Part shown: piece by piece, positions 1 through 5,280 of the stretch
Position numbering within the stretch: position 1 is the stretch's first letter
How the letters are laid out: each line of letters opens with the position of its first letter
Source of the DNA: Bdellovibrionales bacterium
Lineage (GTDB): Bacteria > Bdellovibrionota > Bdellovibrionia > Bdellovibrionales > JAMPXM01
Direction of reading: 5' to 3'
Length of the DNA stretch: 6,752 nucleotides
NCBI GenBank assembly: GCA_005793615.1
Contig: SXRI01000386.1
Span: 1 to 6,752 of the forward strand
The notes under the pieces: model-generated
Told to the model about the DNA's origin: nothing
Database searches by the model: none
The model's input: the letters and a program-made list of their open reading frames with translations, nothing else
Translations under genes and position numbers: made by a program

Positions 1-673
1 GCAGGAGATCAAACTTGGCCAAGAGCAGGTTGAGGGCGACGAGCTTCTGAAGCATCCGGGAAACTATGAATCAGTGTGGAGTTTTGCCGAGAAACCGGGG
101 TACTCGGGGCTAGTGATCTACTCGCGCAAAGCGCCTTCGCAGGTGCGCTCTGGTTTGGGCGTTCAAGGCTTTGACCGCGAGGGTCGGTGGCTTGAAGCGG
201 ATTTTGGCCAGATCACTTTGATCAATAGTTACTTTCCTAACAGTCAGCGTGACCATGCTCGGCTTGATTATAAAATTGAGTTTTGCAAACAGGCCGAAGC
301 ACGGCTGGAAGAACTACGAGGCCGTGGACGTGAGGTAGTGATTTGCGGGGATTTCAATATCGCGCATCGCGAGATTGATCTTAAGAACCCTAAGTCGAAT
401 ATGAAGAACGCCGGATTTTTGCCGGAAGAGCGCGCCTGGTTGGATCATCTTTTTGACAAACGTGGCTGGGTCGATGCTTTTCGGCAATTTGAGAAGGGGC
501 CCGGGCATTACACCTGGTGGAGCTACCGCCCTGGCGTGCGCGAGAAGAACATCGGGTGGCGTCTTGATTACTTTGTCACCAACCCCGAGTTAAAAGGTCG
601 CTTAAAGAACGTCAGTCATCTGCCTGACGTTCTTGGAAGTGATCATTGTCCGGTGCGCTTAGAGCTACTTTGA
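1..673 (+). CDS. xth: Exodeoxyribonuclease III, 5'-truncated by window edge
   Basis: The product is an AP endonuclease and 3'-5' exonuclease of base-excision repair, acting on DNA in the cytoplasm. The first complete codon is at position 2, and 223 codons remain before TGA at 671-673. The frame is open to the left edge, so the GTG at 74 is internal. About 30 N-terminal residues are missing, judged from the roughly 250-270 residue family length. Visible motifs, numbered from position 2: QEIK (the metal-binding Glu) at residues 1-4, GYSG near 33, NSYFPN (family active-site Tyr) at 75-80, GDFN (catalytic Asp117 and Asn119), GWRLDY (Asp189) and the terminal SDH (Asp214, His215). The stretch HREIDLKNPKSN and the WWSYR segment resemble ExoA of Bacillus and Streptococcus more than E. 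coli ExoIII. No active-site residue is missing in the part present. The 3' end overlaps the convergent DUF502 gene by 9 nt. Confidence 0.95.
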   Translation, partial: QEIKLGQEQVEGDELLKHPGNYESVWSFAEKPGYSGLVIYSRKAPSQVRSGLGVQGFDREGRWLEADFGQITLINSYFPNSQRDHARLDYKIEFCKQAEARLEELRGRGREVVICGDFNIAHREIDLKNPKSNMKNAGFLPEERAWLDHLFDKRGWVDAFRQFEKGPGHYTWWSYRPGVREKNIGWRLDYFVTNPELKGRLKNVSHLPDVLGSDHCPVRLELL

Positions 674-1267
674 GGACTTGATCCATCCGGTGATGGCCAG
701 TTGCATGGCGCGTTCTGCCGGGATCTGGATCTCGCGAATCTTGGTTCGCGGAACGAGACGTGTTATTCCACCCATGCCGTAACTGAGCGGAATGAAAACT
801 GACACGGAGCCTGATGTGACTACACCAGCAGGCAAATCGACGAAACTGTCGCGCGTAATCAGGCCAAGCAGTTCAGTGATGCCGTTAGTGCTATTGCCGT
901 CAGAGAGTTGCACCATCACCACTCGTTGGCTTGATGCCGCACCTTGGCGAGCGAAGAGATTGGTGACATCGCGAATGGGGCCGTAGATGGTTCGCACCAC
1001 GGGTAGGTTACCAATCTGGTCTTCGAGCCAAGCGACGAAGCGTTGCGTGAAATACGAATTCACGGCAAGGCCAACAAGAAAAACAAACGACATACCGACC
1101 AGAAAACCTGCGCCGGTAAAGCCAAAGAACGAAGGGAACCAAATCTGTAAGGGTTCGCCGAAGAGGTGTTCGGTTTCGGTGGCGATCCAAACCAAGAGGT
1201 AAAGGGTGAGCGAAAGAGGCAGTAGCGTGAACAAACCCCTAAGAATGGTGCGGTAGAAAAAGCTCAA
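665..1267 (-). CDS. DUF502 family integral membrane protein
   Basis: This is a 200-residue inner-membrane protein of the DUF502 family, whose biochemical role is not established. It has two hydrophobic segments near the N-terminus (about residues 10-29 and 48-70). The family-typical segment LPVVRTIYGPIRDV (88-101) follows. A soluble C-terminal domain of short beta strands has the pattern VVMVQL ... LGLITRD ... VSVFIPLSYGMGG ... RLVPRTKI, ending in a helix (AERAMQLAITG). The start is TTG at 1267-1265. An in-frame TAA lies two codons upstream, so no longer product is possible. An AGGGAG ribosome-binding site (plus-strand CTCCCT, 1277-1282) sits 9 nt before the TTG. A sigma70-like promoter precedes it at 1299-1328. 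Length and architecture match the family. It is transcribed divergently from the SH3-domain gene and convergently with xth, so it is probably monocistronic. Confidence 0.88.
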   Translation of the reverse strand: MSFFYRTILRGLFTLLPLSLTLYLLVWIATETEHLFGEPLQIWFPSFFGFTGAGFLVGMSFVFLVGLAVNSYFTQRFVAWLEDQIGNLPVVRTIYGPIRDVTNLFARQGAASSQRVVMVQLSDGNSTNGITELLGLITRDSFVDLPAGVVTSGSVSVFIPLSYGMGGITRLVPRTKIREIQIPAERAMQLAITGWIKSSK

Positions 1268-1298
1268 GGTTTAGAACTCCCTAGTATGTTGCTGCTCT

Positions 1299-1328
1299 CT
1301 TATGCTCGTTTTGCTAAAAAAAGGTCAA
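1299..1328 (-). promoter_or_regulatory. Probable sigma70-type promoter of the DUF502 gene
   Basis: On the minus strand, TTGACC (plus-strand 1323-1328) is followed after 18 nt by CATAAG (1299-1304). This gives 5/6 and 4/6 matches to the -35 and -10 consensus. The spacer contains a run of seven T (A7 on the plus strand, 1316-1322). A start about 7 nt further on would leave a 5' leader of roughly 25 nt carrying the AGGGAG site of the DUF502 gene. The -35 box overlaps the ribosome-binding site of the opposite gene. This is a pattern match only. Confidence 0.45.
1321..1324 (+). promoter_or_regulatory. Ribosome-binding site favouring the TTG start at 1333
   Basis: AAGG, the end of an A-rich run, lies 8 nt upstream of TTG at 1333-1335. 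The alternative ATG at 1372 has no comparable purine-rich site before it, which favours the TTG start of the SH3-domain protein. Confidence 0.45.
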
Positions 1329-1332
1329 ACTT

Positions 1333-2169
1333 TTGTTTGCAATCCTTAGAATCAATCCCAAAACTGGTTTCATGGTATCACCTCAGCTCAAATTCCGAGG
1401 ATTTTCTCTGAAGATTTTCCTTCTCTATTTTTTCAGCTTTTTCTTGGCCTACGCTGAGGCTGTTTGGGCTGAAGGCAGTGGTTCGGTATTCGTGGTGACT
1501 GCGCCTTCGGCAACGGTTTTTCAAAATCCTGGTGAGAGTTCGAAAACTGGCAAGCAGCTATCTCGGGGGCGTCGAGTAGAGTCCGCAGGAGACGAAGAAA
1601 ACGGTTTTATTCCGGTGCAAACTCGTACGGGCACGCGGGTTTGGTTGCGCAAGTCTGATCTCAAACGAGAAGCGTCGCGGGAGATGGAAGGTGATTTGGA
1701 GCCGGCGGAGCCTAAAGCGGCGGGCGCGCGAGGAAGCAAACGGTCCGTGCTTGGTCTTGAGCGCTTGACCTTTGATCTCGGGGCGTCGGGTGGATCTGTT
1801 GGCAGCGTTTCCTATACGGAAGTGCAACTGGGTTTTAATGCCTATTTCTATGAATGGTTGGCGTGGCGTAACGCGGTCTTTGGTCGATTCCCATCCACGG
1901 GTGCGAGTGTCTACGGCCTTGACTCAAGCATGCGTGGAATTTTGGATCTATCGCTCGCCGCCACAGGTATTACAGTTTTTGCCGGACCGGGCGTCCGTTT
2001 TCCTAACCAAGGAGCGGTGACTCCGTTTGCCGAGGCCGGGGCAGTCTTTAAGATCATTGGATTGGCTCTTGGCGGTGGTGCGAAAGTCGTTCTTAACTCA
2101 TGGGTACAGTCCGGTGCCGCCAATGACACCCAGTATTTTATCATTCTTGCCGGTGGCGGAAGTTTGTGA
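1333..2169 (+). CDS. Exported SH3-like domain protein with a glycine/aromatic-rich, possibly beta-barrel C-terminal half
   Basis: The 278-residue product is predicted to be exported. From the TTG start, residues 20-46 look like a signal peptide: basic Lys/Arg residues, hydrophobic IFLLYFFSFFLAY, then an AVWA cleavage site before EGSG. Residues about 51-111 resemble a bacterial SH3 (SH3b) domain: VVTAPSATVF, QNPGESSKTGKQLSRG, then TRVWLRKSDLK. A charged, Ala/Gly-rich linker follows (112-138). Residues 143-278 alternate polar and hydrophobic residues with many Gly and aromatics (e.g. VQLGFNAYFYEW, VFAGPGVRF), as in outer-membrane barrels. It does not end in the aromatic residue usual for such proteins, so barrel status is a guess. 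Start choice is open. TTG 1333 has an AAGG site but gives a long n-region. ATG 1372 gives a more typical signal peptide (MVSPQLKFR...) with no visible ribosome-binding site. The stop overlaps the next gene's start by 4 nt, implying co-translation. SH3b domains often bind peptidoglycan or peptides, so an envelope role is likely; the specific function is unknown. Confidence 0.75.
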   Translation: MFAILRINPKTGFMVSPQLKFRGFSLKIFLLYFFSFFLAYAEAVWAEGSGSVFVVTAPSATVFQNPGESSKTGKQLSRGRRVESAGDEENGFIPVQTRTGTRVWLRKSDLKREASREMEGDLEPAEPKAAGARGSKRSVLGLERLTFDLGASGGSVGSVSYTEVQLGFNAYFYEWLAWRNAVFGRFPSTGASVYGLDSSMRGILDLSLAATGITVFAGPGVRFPNQGAVTPFAEAGAVFKIIGLALGGGAKVVLNSWVQSGAANDTQYFIILAGGGSL

Positions 2170-2588
2170 ACAATCCTTGTGTGCTGATTTGTCGTGCGAT
2201 CGAGTTCAATGGTGCGCATCGATACGCGAATGCGAAAATGACGGCAGAAGAGAACCGCGCCCTCTATGGTTCGCTCTTTAGTGCCCACGGGTGGGGGCGG
2301 CGTTTTCGACTCGAGGTGAGTATCGCCGGACCAGTGGATCCGCTCACGGGAATGATCGTGAATCTGGTGGAAATTGACCGCTGGCTCGGCCAGATCGTGG
2401 CGCAGTTGAGCGAGTGTTTTTTAAATGATTTATCCGACGTTTTTGAGGAGCAGGCGCCGACGGCGGAGCGAATCACCGCGTTCTGTTTTCGCGAACTTAC
2501 TCACCTGGCGGCAGCACGGCCATCAATTCGTCTCAAAAGCGTTCGCTTGTTCGAAGATGAATCACTTTCAGTTACGCTAACGATCTAA
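2166..2588 (+). CDS. PTPS/QueD-fold protein, probably catalytically inactive
   Basis: The 140-residue protein matches the 6-pyruvoyltetrahydropterin / 6-carboxytetrahydropterin synthase family along its length. It has FNGAHRY (15-20), AEENRALYG (28-35), RRFRLEVSIAGPVDPLTGMIVNL (45-67), LSECFLND (81-88), PTAER (98-102) and VRLFEDES (126-133). Active enzymes use a Cys, an Asp-His pair and three zinc histidines. Here only the first zinc His (His18) and the Glu positions (Glu101, Glu130) remain. Ungapped alignment from ENRALYG to the family pattern ENRxLFGKC...GHGHNY puts Leu37 at the catalytic Cys and Trp43 and Arg45 at the HGH histidines. LDHxxLN has become LSECFLN. It should therefore not be called queD or ptpS with a catalytic role. 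The GTG start overlaps the preceding TGA (GTGA), with GGCGGA 5 nt upstream, so translation is probably coupled. The frame is intact and the fold-defining residues remain, which argues against decay. A role as a binding or scaffold protein is speculation. Confidence 0.8.
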   Translation: MNNPCVLICRAIEFNGAHRYANAKMTAEENRALYGSLFSAHGWGRRFRLEVSIAGPVDPLTGMIVNLVEIDRWLGQIVAQLSECFLNDLSDVFEEQAPTAERITAFCFRELTHLAAARPSIRLKSVRLFEDESLSVTLTI

Positions 2589-2607
2589 ACTGACACGCAT
2601 TTTTTTT
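2568..2607 (+). terminator. Weak candidate terminator after the PTPS-like gene
   Basis: TCAGTT (2568-2573) can pair with AACTGA (2588-2593), enclosing the stop codon in a 14-nt loop. Six nucleotides later comes a run of eight T (2600-2607). The stem is short, AT-rich and not directly next to the T run, so termination would be inefficient at best. Read-through into the rhomboid gene remains plausible. Confidence 0.25.
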
Positions 2608-2661
2608 GCTGCCTATGACGTTTGTCGTAATGCTCAAGCACAAATTAGCCGTAAAGTTGTT

Positions 2662-4173
2662 ATGTTCTTGTTTCCCTTGGGACTTAAGGCGAAAACCCGT
2701 CAATTTCCGGCGGCGACGGTTGCCGTAATCGTCGTTACGGTCATCTATTCCGTTTTACATCTTGCTGATTTGGATCGCGCGGCGCTGGCGATCGCCAATG
2801 GCTCATCGGCTTCAGAGTTGGTTCCGGCGCGCAATAAACTGGCGCTCGCCAACTGTCAGCGTTTAAGTGAGCGTCTTCGCCTCACGAAAGAGGACTGTGA
2901 GTTTCTCGATAGTATTTTGGATACCGAGACACCGCAGCGTTATCAGGAATTCGTCTCCGAAACACACGCAGCGCTGGAGGCGCAGTTTAATGACGAGGCC
3001 GCGCATAAGGTGGCGAGTCTTGAAAAGATTTTGTTTAGTGATGAATTCTGGCAGGAAAATCAGGCGGAGCTCCTTGAGAGTGAAGAGTATAAGCAATACC
3101 TGAGTCGTCGCGGAGAATTAGAATCCGAGCGGGGCACCTGGCAAAATGAACACAATCTGCTTTCGCTGAGCAATCTCTCTTTGCGCTCGCTCACGGATTC
3201 CAACTTGGCTCATGCCGGTTGGTTACACCTCATCGTCAATATGGCATTGCTTCTGTTCTTGGCCATTGCTGTCGAGGAGCGGATAGGCTCATTCACTTTC
3301 CTCACCGTCTATCTCCTAGGAGGCGTGATTGGCAATCTGGCGCATCTGATGCTGAGCGCGCTGATAACAGAGATCCTGCCGCAAAAGGAGTGGCAGGTGC
3401 TTTTAGGCGCATCAGGTAATATCGCCGCCATCGCCGGCGCCTACTGGGTACTTTTCTGGAATCTAAAAGTGCGCTTCATGGTCTTTCGGCGCAAGCAGGG
3501 TCGTGGTATCGCAGAAATATACAGCACTGTATTTATCCCGTTGTACTTCCTTGGAGTCTTCGTTCTCGGATGTCTTACCGGCGGTGAAAATGTGGCCAAG
3601 GCATCTTACTTAGGCGGAGTACTCGTCGGCATTACGATTGGTCTCATTTGGCGGCGACTACGGCCTGTGAATACTGCGTCCGTGTTTCCCTTTGAGGACA
3701 GACTTATCGGTGAAGTCGAGACGGTGGCGGAGATCTCGGAAAAGCTCACGCGCTTAGCTGAGGTTCTGTATCATCATCCTGAAAATCGCGAGGCCCTGGA
3801 TCTTTCGCTCGTCACGGTTTTGCAGGAAGCCACCGTACCGTGGGAAGAGCTGGATCCGAAGACAAAACGTTTCATTAAACGAAATTTCGAATCGATCTTT
3901 TGCGATCGTTTGAAAAGGGATAACGAAAGCGAATTTGTTGAGTTCGCCGCCGCCATTCCAAGCGATTGGCCGCTCGAGAAAATACTCAGGAAAATCGAGT
4001 TCGCCACTTTGCAGCCCGTGATTGCTCAGTGCCAGACGCAGGGTCGCTTTGAGGTCGCCGCACGCCTTTTGCGCGTCCTTTGTGGATTAAGCGATGGGCG
4101 CTTGCGGCTCCAGCTGGAGCAGTACCTCGACAGTGTCGAGAAGGAAGTCGCCAACGCTCCCCAGGCCAGCTAG
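2662..4173 (+). CDS. Rhomboid-family membrane protein lacking the catalytic histidine
   Basis: The 503-residue polytopic inner-membrane protein has a rhomboid core. TM1 spans about residues 17-35. A long hydrophilic, helix-prone Glu/Gln/Arg/Leu-rich insertion (about 36-178) replaces the usual short first loop. The core contains HAGWLHLIVNM (His184, His189, Asn193, matching GlpG His145/His150/Asn154), an ERIG-containing turn (206-209), GASGN (249-253) with nucleophile Ser251 in GxSG, and the last core helix ASYLGGVLVGITIGLIW (314-330). In active rhomboids that helix carries AHxxG; here the His position is Tyr316, codon TAC at 3607-3609. The Ser-His dyad is thus broken and protease activity is doubtful. 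A soluble tail of about 170 residues (332-503) rich in charged helices follows and matches no domain I recognise. ATG at 2662 gives the family-like opening MFLFPLG, though no good ribosome-binding site is visible. It lies 73 nt after the PTPS-like gene and may be co-transcribed with it. Confidence 0.85.
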   Translation: MFLFPLGLKAKTRQFPAATVAVIVVTVIYSVLHLADLDRAALAIANGSSASELVPARNKLALANCQRLSERLRLTKEDCEFLDSILDTETPQRYQEFVSETHAALEAQFNDEAAHKVASLEKILFSDEFWQENQAELLESEEYKQYLSRRGELESERGTWQNEHNLLSLSNLSLRSLTDSNLAHAGWLHLIVNMALLLFLAIAVEERIGSFTFLTVYLLGGVIGNLAHLMLSALITEILPQKEWQVLLGASGNIAAIAGAYWVLFWNLKVRFMVFRRKQGRGIAEIYSTVFIPLYFLGVFVLGCLTGGENVAKASYLGGVLVGITIGLIWRRLRPVNTASVFPFEDRLIGEVETVAEISEKLTRLAEVLYHHPENREALDLSLVTVLQEATVPWEELDPKTKRFIKRNFESIFCDRLKRDNESEFVEFAAAIPSDWPLEKILRKIEFATLQPVIAQCQTQGRFEVAARLLRVLCGLSDGRLRLQLEQYLDSVEKEVANAPQAS

Positions 4174-4178
4174 GGAGC
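4156..4178. repeat. Inverted repeat at the convergent rhomboid/nrdB junction
   Basis: GCTCCC (4156-4161) and GGGAGC (4173-4178) form a 6-bp GC-rich stem with an 11-nt loop. It spans the rhomboid stop codon and lies 17 nt beyond the nrdB stop. No T run follows it on either strand, so it is not a classical intrinsic terminator. It may stabilise the 3' ends of both transcripts. Confidence 0.35.
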
Positions 4179-4195
4179 AAGGTGAACACTCTTGT

Positions 4196-5194
4196 CTAGA
4201 ACGACTCATCAAAAGCGACTTGGCCGGTGACGCCCACTTGGTAGGCGGATACCCGTCGCTCAAAAAAGTTGGTGAGTTCCTGTACATCCTGCAATTCCAT
4301 GAATGGAAAGGGGTTCTTCGCATGGTAACGGGGCGGGATGTTCAGGACCGCCAAACGTTGATCGGCGATGAACTCGAGGTACTGGCGCATATCCGTGACG
4401 GAGAGTCCGGCAACACCTAAATCCAGCACGTCTTGTGCGAAGGCAAACTCGCAATCAACGGCCTCTTCGATCATCGAAACCACTAAATCGATCATTTGCT
4501 GATTGAAGAGATCGGGCTCTTCTTTACGAGCGGTTTTGATCACTTCAAAAGCAAAATTCATATGGCAAGACTCGTCGCGGAAGACCCAATTGGTGCCGGC
4601 CGCCAAGCCATCCAGAAGGCCCTTGGAGCGCAAGAAATAGACATAGGCAAAGGCGCCAAAGAAAAACAGGCCCTCCACACAGGCGGCAAAACAAATAAGA
4701 TTCATCAGGAACCGACGTCGATCCTGAGTGGTCTCGATCCGCTCGAGCGAATTTATGGAATCCATCCATTTAAAGCAGAACTCGGCCTTTTTCTTGATTG
4801 AGGGAATGTTCTCAACCGCGGCAAAAGCGCGGGCGCGTTCTTCGGCATCGGGAACGTATTCGTCAAGAAGAGTGAGATAGAACTGCACATGCAGCGCTTC
4901 TTCATAAAGTTGGCGCGACAGATATAGGCGTGCCTCTGGCGAATTGATGTGTTTGTAGAGATTCAAAACCAGATTGTTGCCGACAATCGAGTCGCCGGTT
5001 GCAAAGAACGCAACCAATCGGCTGATGAGATGTTTCTCAGCGGGAGTCAGGCGACGCTGAAGATCACTGGTGTCTTTGGAAAAATCAATTTCTTCGACCG
5101 TCCAAGTGTTCTTGATCGCATTTTTATACATTTCATAAAAGACGGGATACTTCATCGGCCGTAAAGTCAGATCAAACCCGGGGCTCAGTAACAT
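4196..5194 (-). CDS. nrdB: Class I ribonucleoside-diphosphate reductase, beta subunit
   Basis: This is the radical-generating small subunit of aerobic ribonucleotide reductase. It is cytoplasmic and acts with NrdA to make dNDPs. The 332-residue length is typical. All diiron ligands are visible: Asp68 (FFATGDSIVGNN), Glu99 and His102 (EEALHVQFY), Glu174 (ACVEGL), and Glu208 and His211 (RDESCH). Tyr106 occupies the tyrosyl-radical position, so this is the tyrosyl-radical type and not the Phe-containing class Ic form of Chlamydia. Trp31, Asp207 and Tyr318 match the family's radical-transfer residues. The C-terminus ends in FDESF, the acidic-aromatic tail that docks on NrdA. The ATG at 5194 keeps the conserved N-terminus (LLSPGFDLTLRPM). 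Its nearest purine-rich sites are AAGGA 2 nt away and GGAG 11 nt away, neither ideally placed. It lies 86 nt downstream of nrdA on the same strand, so it is probably in one operon. Confidence 0.96.
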   Translation of the reverse strand: MLLSPGFDLTLRPMKYPVFYEMYKNAIKNTWTVEEIDFSKDTSDLQRRLTPAEKHLISRLVAFFATGDSIVGNNLVLNLYKHINSPEARLYLSRQLYEEALHVQFYLTLLDEYVPDAEERARAFAAVENIPSIKKKAEFCFKWMDSINSLERIETTQDRRRFLMNLICFAACVEGLFFFGAFAYVYFLRSKGLLDGLAAGTNWVFRDESCHMNFAFEVIKTARKEEPDLFNQQMIDLVVSMIEEAVDCEFAFAQDVLDLGVAGLSVTDMRQYLEFIADQRLAVLNIPPRYHAKNPFPFMELQDVQELTNFFERRVSAYQVGVTGQVAFDESF

Positions 5195-5216
5195 AATCCT
5201 TCATTCTCCATAGACA

Positions 5217-5237
5217 CCAGTCACGTGATGCGACTGG
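5217..5237 (-). repeat. Stem-loop in the nrdA-nrdB spacer
   Basis: CCAGTC (5217-5222) and GACTGG (5232-5237) form a perfect 6-bp stem with a 9-nt loop. The segment also contains the palindrome TCACGTGA (5221-5228). It sits 22 nt upstream of the nrdB start codon in the probable nrdAB transcript. No T run follows, so it is unlikely to terminate. It could mark an mRNA-processing or stability element, or a protein-binding site. Confidence 0.4.
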
Positions 5238-5280
5238 AAGTTAATTCTCGTATTTCAAGTAGTGCGGGCGGTTGGTGGTG

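Noticed and set aside
683..696. CCATC-CGGT-GATGG stem-loop just after the xth stop, as a possible terminator
   Set aside because: The stem is only 5 bp, no T run follows, and it lies inside the DUF502 coding sequence, so it is easily explained by chance.
1911..2288. A 125-codon minus-strand reading frame crossing the SH3 and PTPS-like genes
   Set aside because: It is antisense to two well-supported coding regions, has no family-like motifs and lacks a convincing ribosome-binding site.
2589..2661. A sigma70 promoter for the rhomboid gene
   Set aside because: TTGTCG and TTTGCT can be read as -35 boxes, but neither is followed at 16-18 nt by an acceptable -10 box.
4094..4801. Plus-strand open frames of about 100 codons opposite nrdB (4094-4420 and 4496-4801)
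   Set aside because: They mirror the strongly conserved NrdB coding sequence and show no recognisable protein features.
4396..5194. Possible class Ic (Tyr-less, Mn/Fe) NrdB
   Set aside because: Counting from His102 of EEALHVQFY, the radical position is Tyr106, and the first metal ligand is Asp68 as in tyrosyl-radical enzymes.
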